Position numbers and translations under genes: made by a program
DNA from: Pseudomonas sp. P818
GTDB lineage: Bacteria > Pseudomonadota > Gammaproteobacteria > Pseudomonadales > Pseudomonadaceae
Assembly: GCF_000418555.1 (NCBI RefSeq)
Contig: NZ_ATKM01000014.1
Span: 1 to 64,000 of the forward strand
Reading direction: 5' to 3'
Length of the DNA stretch: 64,000 nt
In this document: positions 7,997 through 14,916 of the stretch, in pieces
Numbering within the stretch: position 1 is the stretch's first letter
How the letters are laid out: each line of letters opens with the position of its first letter
The notes under the pieces: generated by a model
Told to the model about the DNA's origin: nothing
Database searches by the model: none
What the model saw: only the letters and a program-made list of their open reading frames with translations

Positions 7997-9037
7997 CTAC
8001 AACGCGGTATCCGGCAACGCCTCATCCAGCAACGCCGGCTCACCATCGATCAGCGGCTGCAGGGCCAGAAACTCCAGTGCCGAAGCGCGCCAGGACTGAG
8101 CTGCAGCCAGCTCCGCGCAGCGCCCGCGGTCCAGCTTCAGCGCCGCCAGACAAGCAGCGTGCAGATCCTCGGCCATCACGCCACTGATCCCCTCTTGCAG
8201 CACATCCAGCGGTCCAGCCACGGGAAACGCAGCCACCGGCGTACCGCAAGCCAGCGCCTCCAGCATGACCAGGCCGTAGGTATCGGTACGTGAGGGGAAA
8301 ACCAGCACCGAAGCATCCTGGTAAGCCTCAGCCAACGCCTGGCCATGGCGATAGCCGAGAAAACGCACATGCGGATACTGCCGTTGCAGCACCGCGCGCT
8401 GTGGGCCATCGCCAACCACGCGTTTCTCCCCAGGCAGGTCCAGATCGAGAAACGCCTGCAGGTTCTTTTCCGCGGCGATACGACCAACATAGAGAAACAC
8501 CGGCAGTAAGTGACGTGGGCGCGTCTCGTCCGGGCGAAACAGGCGGGTGTCGACACCCTTGCGCCACAGTCGCAGCCTTTGCAGATTCCAGCCGGCGAAC
8601 TCCTCGCGCAGACGCTCGGTGGTCACCAGTACCGCCTGACTGGGATGGTGGAAAGCTCGCAGATAGGCGTATCCCCAGCGCGGCGCGATCCATGGCCAGC
8701 GCGTGCTGACGTATTCGGGAAAGCGTGTATGAATGGCCGTGGAGAAAGCCAGCCCGCGTTTGACCAGCCAACGCCGCGCGGCCCAGCCCAGCGGGCCTTC
8801 CGTGGCCAGATGAACACAGTCGGGACGAAAGTCGCGAATTGCCCCACCCACTCGCCAGAGGTCCCATACCAGCGGAATCTCCGGGTAGGTTGGGCAAGGT
8901 ACGCTACGAAAATCCGCCGGTGACAGCAGCTTGACCTGATGCCCCAGCCCGCGCAGCTCGGCGACCAGCGCGGCCAGACTGGTGACCACGCCATTGACCT
9001 GTGGCGCCCAGGCGTCGGAGACGATCAGTATCCTCAT
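7997..9037 (-). CDS. agt1: Glycosyltransferase family 4, Agt-type lipid glycosyltransferase
   Basis: A 346-residue GT-B retaining glycosyltransferase. The N-terminal domain begins MRILIVSDAWAPQVNGVV with the family's Gly-containing acceptor loop; the C-terminal nucleotide-sugar domain has FLYVGRIAAEKNL, VVGDGPQR and the donor-binding segment SRTDTYGLVMLEALACGTP. Its ATG overlaps the stop codon of the upstream metallophosphoesterase (ATGA), so the two are translationally coupled. In P. aeruginosa the equivalent pair (PA3219 plcP, PA3218 agt1) remodels membranes under phosphate starvation: PlcP cleaves phospholipid to diacylglycerol and Agt adds a sugar. Gene order and the Pho box ahead of plcP support the same role here; the sugar used cannot be read from sequence. 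Confidence 0.85.
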   Translation of the reverse strand: MRILIVSDAWAPQVNGVVTSLAALVAELRGLGHQVKLLSPADFRSVPCPTYPEIPLVWDLWRVGGAIRDFRPDCVHLATEGPLGWAARRWLVKRGLAFSTAIHTRFPEYVSTRWPWIAPRWGYAYLRAFHHPSQAVLVTTERLREEFAGWNLQRLRLWRKGVDTRLFRPDETRPRHLLPVFLYVGRIAAEKNLQAFLDLDLPGEKRVVGDGPQRAVLQRQYPHVRFLGYRHGQALAEAYQDASVLVFPSRTDTYGLVMLEALACGTPVAAFPVAGPLDVLQEGISGVMAEDLHAACLAALKLDRGRCAELAAAQSWRASALEFLALQPLIDGEPALLDEALPDTAL

Positions 9038-9852
9038 GCGCCGGTCTCGAGTACGACGGCCTGCTCCTCACTGGCCAGTCGCGCCTGCGACTCGGCCAGG
9101 CGATAGAGTTCGATCTGGCCGTCCCAATGCTCGATCAAGGCCGTACAGGACTCGACCCAGTCGCCGCAGTTCATGTACTCCACGCCGCTGACCTGACGAA
9201 TTTCCGCGTGGTGGATATGGCCGCAGACCACGCCCTGCAGACCGCGTTTGACGCACTCGTGAGCGATGGCCTCCTCGAAGTCGCTGATGAAGTTCACCGC
9301 CGTCTTGACCTTGTGCTTGAGGTAGGCAGACAGCGACCAATAGCCGTAGCCCCAGCGACTGCGCCAGTGATTGAGCCAGCGGTTGAGGGTCAGGGTGAAT
9401 TCGTAGGCCGAATCACCGAGGAAGGCCAGCCAGCGGTGGTAGCGGGTGATCACGTCGAACTGATCGCCATGGATCACCAGCAACTGGCGACCATCGACGG
9501 TGACGTGCACCGCCTCGTCCACCAGCTGGATATTGCCCAGCAGCAGGCTGGAGTAGCGGCGCAGGAACTCGTCGTGGTTGCCGGTGACGTAGATCACCTC
9601 GGTGCCGCGCTTGCTCATGGTCAGCAGACGGCGGATCACGTTGGTGTGCGCCTGCGGCCAGTAGATGCCACCGCGCAGCTTCCAGCCGTCGATGATGTCA
9701 CCCACCAGGTAGATGCGGTCGGCATGGTAGCGCTTGAGGAAAGCCGCCAGATGCTCGGCCTGGCAGTCGCGCGTGCCGAGGTGCACGTCGGAGATCCACA
9801 GGGTACGGACACGTTGCTTGCGGCTGGGCTTGGCGAGCTGGGCGCTGGTCAT
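9034..9852 (-). CDS. plcP: Metallophosphoesterase, PlcP-type phospholipase C
   Basis: A 272-residue calcineurin-like phosphoesterase with all five metal motifs: SDVHLG (near residue 20), GDIIDGW, TGNHDEF, IHGDQFD and CGHIHHAE. It resembles LpxH-type UDP-diacylglucosamine hydrolases and is often annotated as such, but being coupled to a glycosyltransferase and preceded by a Pho box it fits PlcP, which removes phospholipid head groups when phosphate is scarce. The start at 9852 is chosen for GGAGG 6 bases upstream; the frame continues open to 9942, but that extension would run through the Pho box. It is first gene of a two-gene operon. Confidence 0.85.
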   Translation of the reverse strand: MTSAQLAKPSRKQRVRTLWISDVHLGTRDCQAEHLAAFLKRYHADRIYLVGDIIDGWKLRGGIYWPQAHTNVIRRLLTMSKRGTEVIYVTGNHDEFLRRYSSLLLGNIQLVDEAVHVTVDGRQLLVIHGDQFDVITRYHRWLAFLGDSAYEFTLTLNRWLNHWRSRWGYGYWSLSAYLKHKVKTAVNFISDFEEAIAHECVKRGLQGVVCGHIHHAEIRQVSGVEYMNCGDWVESCTALIEHWDGQIELYRLAESQARLASEEQAVVLETGA

Positions 9853-9894
9853 GGGCGGCCTCCGGCTGGGTTTAGACGAGCTTGAGCCGTTGCG

Positions 9895-9912
9895 GTGAAA
9901 GGCTTGTGACAG
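9895..9912 (-). promoter_or_regulatory. Probable Pho box upstream of plcP-agt1
   Basis: Read on the minus strand the site is CTGTCACAAGCCTTTCAC, two direct 7-mers separated by AAGC. Compared by eye with the E. coli consensus CTGTCATAAATCTGTCAT it matches at 13 of 18 positions, including most of both CTGTCA half sites. It ends 42 bases before the plcP ATG. A possible -10 (TCTAAA, 9871-9876) lies 18 bases downstream, longer than the usual 10-11, so the exact promoter is uncertain. PhoB activation under phosphate starvation is inferred. Confidence 0.65.
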
Positions 9913-9953
9913 GCAGAAGACCGTTCGATGACGTAGCGCCAAAGCTCAATGGC

Positions 9954-10006
9954 GTAGGGCGGGTGCAACCCGCCACCATCGGCCTGGCGGGGTGCACCCG
10001 CCCTAC
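9954..10006. repeat. REP-like inverted repeat, GTAGGGCGGGTGCA family
   Basis: Arms GTAGGGCGGGTGCA and TGCACCCGCCCTAC pair perfectly, with further nearly perfect pairing inside (CCCGCCA/TGGCGGG). It lies between the divergent plcP and AraC genes. Confidence 0.8.
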
Positions 10007-10066
10007 CGTTAGCATCCGGAGTCGCTGCGCATGCGGTACACTCCCGACCTTGCCGAGGAAGCCGCC

Positions 10067-10813
10067 ATGCCGCCGATTCTGTCCCTGCGTCATTACAGCC
10101 ACGAAGTTCTGAGCCACAGCCACGACCACGCCCAGCTGGTGTTCGGCCTGGCTGGCGAGCTGCAGTTCGACGTCGACGGTCAGGGCAGCCGGGTGCTGCG
10201 TCATCATCTGGCGGTGGTGCCAGCCGAATCGCGCCACCCCTGTGGCAGTCCGGGCGGCAGCCGGTGCCTGGTGCTGGACCTGCCGGCCAACGACTGGATA
10301 GAGCGCCAGCTAGGCCACCATGCGAGTGATATCCAGCGCCTGCTGGACAGGCCCGGCGCCCTGCAGCTCGATCCGTCTCAGGGGCAGTTGCTCAACTGGC
10401 TGGCCAGCAGCCCGATCAACGACCCGGTCATCGCCGGCCAGGGTGCGGCCCTGCTGCTGGGCAGCCTGGCCTGTAGTCGCCAGCAGGCAGCGATTAGCGG
10501 GCTCCCCATGGCAGCCCTGGATCGCTATATCGATCAGCACGCCGCGCATCCGCTGCAGGTGGCGGATCTGGCGCGCCTGGCTGGCCTGTCGGTGGCGCGC
10601 TTTCACGCCCGCTTCCTCGCCGAGACCGGGCGCACACCCATGGAGCATATTCGCCAGCGACGCCTGCAACTGGCCGAACAGATGCTGCGTGGCAGTGACC
10701 TGGCCGTTGGCGAAGTAGCGGCCCGTGTCGGCTACAACTCGCAAAGCGCCTTCACCGCCGCCCTCTCCCGCCACCTGGGCATGACGCCACGACAGTTACG
10801 CCGCACTCGCTAG
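10067..10813 (+). CDS. AraC family transcriptional regulator, cupin type
   Basis: A 248-residue regulator: an N-terminal cupin-like domain with HSHDHAQLVFGL and GELQFDVDG, and a C-terminal AraC DNA-binding domain with LARLAGLSVARFHARF and EVAARVGYNSQSAFTAAL as the two helix-turn-helix units. The start at 10067 has GAGGAA 8 bases upstream; an in-frame ATG at 10031 has none and is rejected. The adjacent csaA and EamA genes on the same strand, 175 bp downstream, are plausible targets, as in the P. aeruginosa PA3220-PA3222 order. The effector is unknown; cupin-type members usually bind small molecules. Confidence 0.87.
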   Translation: MPPILSLRHYSHEVLSHSHDHAQLVFGLAGELQFDVDGQGSRVLRHHLAVVPAESRHPCGSPGGSRCLVLDLPANDWIERQLGHHASDIQRLLDRPGALQLDPSQGQLLNWLASSPINDPVIAGQGAALLLGSLACSRQQAAISGLPMAALDRYIDQHAAHPLQVADLARLAGLSVARFHARFLAETGRTPMEHIRQRRLQLAEQMLRGSDLAVGEVAARVGYNSQSAFTAALSRHLGMTPRQLRRTR

Positions 10814-10897
10814 CAACCTGTTCGCGCCCCGCTCGTGAAATCGCCCCGGATTTCATCCGAGCGTCAGCGGGCTCGCCGCGAGTACCCGAGATGCGCA

Positions 10898-10929
10898 CGA
10901 GAGTCTGGCGACAAAACTCGCCACTCTCG
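10898..10929. other. Hairpin between AraC gene and csaA
   Basis: CGAGAGT pairs with ACTCTCG and, inside, GGCGA pairs with TCGCC, with a 2-base bulge and a CAAAAC loop. There is no T-run. It may end the AraC transcript or mark an operator ahead of csaA; neither is proven. Confidence 0.45.
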
Positions 10930-10988
10930 CGACAGACAGCTAGCGCGAACGGCCTCTAGACTGCGCCGCATCATCGAAGGAGTACCTC

Positions 10989-11324
10989 ATGCAAACCATC
11001 GAATGGCAGGATTTCGAAAAAGTGGAGCTGCGTGTCGGCACCATCTGCAGCGCCCGACCCAATGACAAAGCCGTGAAACCGGCCTACGTGCTGGAAGTCG
11101 ATCTCGGCGAGCTGGGGCTCAAGACCTCCAGCGCGCAGATCACCGCCCATTACAGCTGCGACGAACTGGTCGGTCGTCAGGTGCTGTGCGGGTGCAATTT
11201 CGCCCCCAAACGCATTGCGGGCATACGTTCCGAAGTGCTGGTGACGGGTGTCTATGACGGCGACAACCGAGTGGTCCTGGCCGGCTTCGACAAGCCGCTG
11301 CCCAATGGTGCGCGCCTGGCATGA
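10989..11324 (+). CDS. csaA: CsaA-like tRNA-binding-domain chaperone
   Basis: A 111-residue single-domain protein of the CsaA type, an OB-fold related to the C-terminal tRNA-binding domain of MetRS and Trbp111. Diagnostic segments are FEKVELRVGTICSA, AYVLEVDLGELGLKTSSAQI, GRQVLCGCNFAPKRIAGIRSE and LAGFDKPLPNGARLA. Bacillus CsaA has chaperone and export-related activity and binds peptides as a dimer. AAGGAG lies 7 bases before the start. The stop codon overlaps the ATG of the next gene (ATGA), so it is translationally coupled to an EamA transporter; the functional link is unclear. Confidence 0.9.
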   Translation: MQTIEWQDFEKVELRVGTICSARPNDKAVKPAYVLEVDLGELGLKTSSAQITAHYSCDELVGRQVLCGCNFAPKRIAGIRSEVLVTGVYDGDNRVVLAGFDKPLPNGARLA

Positions 11325-12172
11325 GCGAGCGTAATGCCCTGCTGGCGATTCATCTGGGTGCGCTGCTGTTCGGCCTTTCAGGCATCTTCGGCAAGCTGGC
11401 CGCTACTGCGCCGAACATGATCGCCGGCGGCCGCGCCTTCTTCGCCGTCATCGCCCTGGGTCTGGCCGCCATGCTCTGGCGCAGCCGCAACGCGGTACGC
11501 CCAAGCCTGCGGCAGATGGCTCTAATGGCATTCGGTGGCCTGCTGCTGGGCACCCACTGGGTCAGCTTTTTCGAAGCGGTGAAAATCTCCGGCGTGGCCA
11601 TAGCCACCCTCGGCTTCGCCAGCTTCCCGGCCTTTACCGTATTGCTGGAGGGGCTGCTGTTTCGCGAACGCACCCGCCCCGGCGAATTCGTCATGGTCGG
11701 CGTGGTGTGCGTGGGATTGGTTCTGGTCACGCCGGACTTCAGCCTAGACAGCGGCGCCACGGTCGGGCTGCTATGGGCGGTGCTGTCAGGCTTTCTGTTC
11801 GCCCTGCTGTCGCTGCTCAATCGCGCAAGTACAAAAGGCATCGACCCGGTTAAGGCCGCGCTGTACCAGAACATCACCGTGCTGCTGTGCTTCCTGCCGC
11901 TGGCCTGGCCGTTACTGCCCAATCTGCGCGCGGTGGACTGGCTGTGGCTGGGCATGCTCGGCATCTTCTGCACGGGCCTGGCGCATAGTTTGTTCGTCGC
12001 CAGCCTGCGCGTGCTCAAGGCGCGCACCACGGCGGTGATCTTCGCCCTGGAACCGGTCTACGGCATCCTGTTCGCCTGGTGGCTGTTCAGCGAGCAGCCG
12101 ACCCTGCGCATGCTGGCAGGCGGCGGGTTGATCGTCAGCGCCATTTTCGTTTCGGCGCGGATGGCGCGTTGA
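11321..12172 (+). CDS. EamA/DMT family transporter
   Basis: A 283-residue inner membrane protein with ten predicted helices in two EamA repeats (about residues 5-135 and 145-280). Family cues are the start HLGALLFGLSGIFGKLA, GTHWVSFFEAVKISGVAIA in repeat 1 and ALEPVYGILFAWWLFSEQPT in repeat 2. Such carriers export metabolites such as amino acids; the substrate is not predictable. It overlaps csaA by 4 bp and converges on the SelT/W-like gene 10 bp downstream. Confidence 0.88.
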   Translation: MSERNALLAIHLGALLFGLSGIFGKLAATAPNMIAGGRAFFAVIALGLAAMLWRSRNAVRPSLRQMALMAFGGLLLGTHWVSFFEAVKISGVAIATLGFASFPAFTVLLEGLLFRERTRPGEFVMVGVVCVGLVLVTPDFSLDSGATVGLLWAVLSGFLFALLSLLNRASTKGIDPVKAALYQNITVLLCFLPLAWPLLPNLRAVDWLWLGMLGIFCTGLAHSLFVASLRVLKARTTAVIFALEPVYGILFAWWLFSEQPTLRMLAGGGLIVSAIFVSARMAR

Positions 12173-12182
12173 ACCTGAGGTG

Positions 12183-12464
12183 CTAGCGGTCGTTGTGGCC
12201 CAGGTCGCGGGTTGGATCGATCAGGTCACGCACCCGCTGCTTGAGCACCTTGGCCTCGGGGAAGCCGCCGTCGGCCTTGCGTTCCCAGATCTGTCGACCA
12301 TCGCAGAGAATGCGAAACACGCCGCCAGTGCCTGGCTCCAGGCTGACTCGACCCAGCTCGTCGGCAAAGGTGCTAAGCAGCTCCTGAGCCAGCCAGGCAG
12401 CGCGCAGCAACCACTGACATTGAGTGCAATAGGTTATGACGATTTCAGGCTTCTGATCGGACAT
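12183..12464 (-). CDS. SelT/SelW/SelH-like (Rdx family) protein, Cys form
   Basis: A 93-residue thioredoxin-like protein. It has the Rdx motif ITYCTQCQW with Cys13 and Cys16; in selenoprotein W one of these positions is selenocysteine, here both are Cys. The C-terminal part (GGVFRILCDGRQIWERKADGG, then PEAKVLKQRVRD) is also typical. It is presumed to be a cytoplasmic redox protein of unknown partner. It is divergent from plpD and convergent with the EamA gene. No good ribosome binding site precedes the chosen ATG. Confidence 0.87.
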   Translation of the reverse strand: MSDQKPEIVITYCTQCQWLLRAAWLAQELLSTFADELGRVSLEPGTGGVFRILCDGRQIWERKADGGFPEAKVLKQRVRDLIDPTRDLGHNDR

Positions 12465-12494
12465 GACAGCGGCTCTAGGGTGGGGCTTGGCGCC

Positions 12495-12500
12495 TATAAT
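12495..12500 (+). promoter_or_regulatory. Candidate -10 box for plpD
   Basis: A perfect TATAAT lies 36 bases before the plpD start. No convincing -35 is found at 16-18 bases upstream, so the promoter is either weak or depends on an activator. Confidence 0.4.
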
Positions 12501-12535
12501 AGCGGCCTTTGCCTCTGCTCTTGCCGGAAACTGCC

Positions 12536-14722
12536 ATGCGTCGCCTGCTCGTTTCGCTGCTCTGCCTGTTCGCCCTTTCCAGCCTGCCGGCCATCGCTGC
12601 CGAACGCGTCGGCCTGGTGCTATCGGGCGGCGCCGCCCGCGGGCTGGCGCACATCGGTGTGCTCAAGGCCCTTGAGGAACAAGGCATTCGCATCGATGCC
12701 ATCGCGGGCACCAGCATGGGCGCCATCGTCGGCGGGCTCTACGCCGCCGGCTATTCGGTAGCAGAGCTGGAGCGACTGGCCCTGGAGCTGGACTGGCAGC
12801 AGGCGCTCTCCGACTCGCCGCCACGTGAGGACGTTCCCTTCCGGCGCAAGCAGGACGACCGCGATTTTCTGATCAAGCAGAAGCTCAGCTTCCGTGACGA
12901 CGGCAGCCTGGGGCTGCCGCTGGGCGTGATCCAGGGCCAGAACCTGGCACTGCTGCTGGAGAGCCTGCTGGTGCACCGCAGCGCCACGCGCGACTTCGAT
13001 CATCTGCCGATCCCCTATCGCGCGGTGGCCACCGACGTGGTCAGCGGCGAGCAGGTGATCATGGGCACCGGGCACCTGCCGCAGGTGATGCGTGCCAGCA
13101 TGTCGATCCCTGCGGTATTCGCCCCGGTGGAAGTGGATGGCCGCCTGCTGGTCGACGGCGGCATGGTCAACAACGTGCCGATCGATGTGGCACGGCAGAT
13201 GGGCGTCGATCATGTCATCGTCGTCGACCTGGGCATGCCACTGAAACCGGCGAAGGAACTGCTCACCGTGGTCGACGTGATGAACCAGTCGATCAACCTG
13301 ATGATGCGCAAGAACTCCGAGGAACAACTGCAGACGCTGACCGCCGATGATGTACTGATCCAGCCGCCGCTGGCCGGATTCGGTGTTGCCGACTTCAACC
13401 GTGGCGAGCAGATGATGGAGGCCGGCTACCGCGCCGCCCAGATCAAGGCCGAACAGTTGGCCCGCCTGCGCACCAGCAGCGCCGGCAACCCGGCACTGGC
13501 CATGGCCCGCACCCGCGAGCAGCGCAACCCGGTGATCCGCGAGATTCACGTGGAGAACGACTCGAAAGTCGGCGATGAGGTGATTCGCCGGCACATCCGC
13601 CAGACGCTAGGTGAACCGCTGGACATGGATCGCCTGCAAAAGGATATGGGCACGCTTTACGGCCTGGACTACTTCGAACGCGTGCAGTACCGCGTGGAGC
13701 CGCTGGATGAGCGCGGTAGTGCTCTGGTGATCGATGCCAGGGGTAAACGCACTGGTACCGACTACCTGCGCCTTGGGCTGAACCTGTCCGATGACATGCG
13801 CGGCGACAGCGCCTTCAACATCGGCGCCAGTTACCGCGTCAATGGTATCAACGAACTCGGCGCCGAGTGGCTGACGCGGTTGCAGTTGGGCGATCGTCAG
13901 GAACTCTACAGCGAGTTCTACCAGCCACTGGATGCAGGCTCACGTTACTTCGTCGCGCCCTATCTATTCGGTGAGGCGCAGAACGTCGAAGCGATCCTGG
14001 ATAACGACCCCATCGCCGAGTACCGCCTGGAGCGCTATGGCTATGGCCTCAATCTGGGCCGGCAGATCGCCAACAACGGCGAGATTCGCTTCGGCGTCGG
14101 CCAGGCCTGGGGCGAGGCGGACGTACGTGTCGGTGAACGCGACCTACCCAGTTTCAGCTTCAGCGAGGGCTATTACGAGCTGCTCTACTCCTTCGATACC
14201 CTGGACAACCTCGACTTTCCGCGTAGCGGTGAAGACATCGGCCTGATGCTGCGCAAGTATGACCGCGGCCTGGGCTCGGACGACGATTATCGCCAGTGGC
14301 AGCTGAAACTGGACAAGGCCTACAGCCACGGCCCAAACACCTGGCTGTTCGGCGGTCGTTACGGGCGCACCCTGGACGAAGCGGAGGTGGTCACCTCGGG
14401 CTTCATCCTCGGTGGTGCGCAGGAGCTGTCGGGCTTTCGTCAGGACTCGCTGAGCGGGCAGAACATGGCACTGGCCCGGATGATCTACTACCGACGCATG
14501 ACCCGGAACTCGCTGCTGCCGCTGAATTTCCCGCTGTACCTGGGCATGTCGCTGGAGCGTGGTCGCGCCTGGAACAACGACAACGCCTTCGACAGTGGCT
14601 ACATCAACGCAGCCAGCATCTTCCTCGGGCTGGATACCCCGCTCGGCCCGCTCAACTTCAGCTACGGTTTCAACGACGAGCGGGAAAAAGCCCTGTACCT
14701 GAATCTCGGCAAGAGCTTCTGA
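12536..14722 (+). CDS. plpD: Patatin-like phospholipase with POTRA and beta-barrel, PlpD type
   Basis: A 728-residue protein, the same length as P. aeruginosa PlpD (PA3339), the prototype of type Vd secretion. A signal peptide covers about residues 1-22 (AIAA before ERVG). The patatin domain follows: oxyanion loop GGAARG, nucleophile Ser60 in GTSMG, and Asp207 in VDGGMVNN, the two residues reported for the PlpD dyad. After about residue 340 come a POTRA domain (VIREIHVENDSKVGDEVIRRHI) and a 16-strand outer membrane barrel ending in LNLGKSF with the C-terminal Phe signal. Start 12536 is chosen because it begins the signal peptide; the open frame reaches 12509. It probably presents or secretes an A1-type phospholipase. 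Confidence 0.92.
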   Translation: MRRLLVSLLCLFALSSLPAIAAERVGLVLSGGAARGLAHIGVLKALEEQGIRIDAIAGTSMGAIVGGLYAAGYSVAELERLALELDWQQALSDSPPREDVPFRRKQDDRDFLIKQKLSFRDDGSLGLPLGVIQGQNLALLLESLLVHRSATRDFDHLPIPYRAVATDVVSGEQVIMGTGHLPQVMRASMSIPAVFAPVEVDGRLLVDGGMVNNVPIDVARQMGVDHVIVVDLGMPLKPAKELLTVVDVMNQSINLMMRKNSEEQLQTLTADDVLIQPPLAGFGVADFNRGEQMMEAGYRAAQIKAEQLARLRTSSAGNPALAMARTREQRNPVIREIHVENDSKVGDEVIRRHIRQTLGEPLDMDRLQKDMGTLYGLDYFERVQYRVEPLDERGSALVIDARGKRTGTDYLRLGLNLSDDMRGDSAFNIGASYRVNGINELGAEWLTRLQLGDRQELYSEFYQPLDAGSRYFVAPYLFGEAQNVEAILDNDPIAEYRLERYGYGLNLGRQIANNGEIRFGVGQAWGEADVRVGERDLPSFSFSEGYYELLYSFDTLDNLDFPRSGEDIGLMLRKYDRGLGSDDDYRQWQLKLDKAYSHGPNTWLFGGRYGRTLDEAEVVTSGFILGGAQELSGFRQDSLSGQNMALARMIYYRRMTRNSLLPLNFPLYLGMSLERGRAWNNDNAFDSGYINAASIFLGLDTPLGPLNFSYGFNDEREKALYLNLGKSF

Positions 14723-14771
14723 AACGACGAGGCCGCGCATGTCGGACCGTGTGAAAACGTAGCGAGCGAAG

Positions 14772-14857
14772 GTCAGGCAAGGCAAAAAACGGCGAAAAAG
14801 CGCAGTTTACGAGCTGTAAATGAGCATTTTGAGCCGTTTTTTAACGCAGCATGGCCG
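14772..14857 (+). repeat. Structured intergenic element, copy 1
   Basis: About 86 bases beginning TCAGGCAAGGC and ending AACGCAGCATGGCC. Inside, AAAAAACGGC pairs perfectly with GCCGTTTTTT, and TTTAC pairs with GTAAA around GAGCT. Further imperfect arms extend outward (about 14730-14898). It lies between the convergent plpD and fimV-like genes. Copies 2 and 3 (35304 and 60985) keep the flanks and pairing with different stem sequences. Confidence 0.75.
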
Positions 14858-14916
14858 AGCGCAGTAGTTTTCTCACAGTCTGATGTGCGCGACCTCGTGG
14901 GATGCAGCCGGGCCGA

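Noticed and set aside
12183..12464. Possible selenoprotein at the SelW-like gene
   Set aside because: Both redox positions are Cys codons and no in-frame TGA needs recoding.
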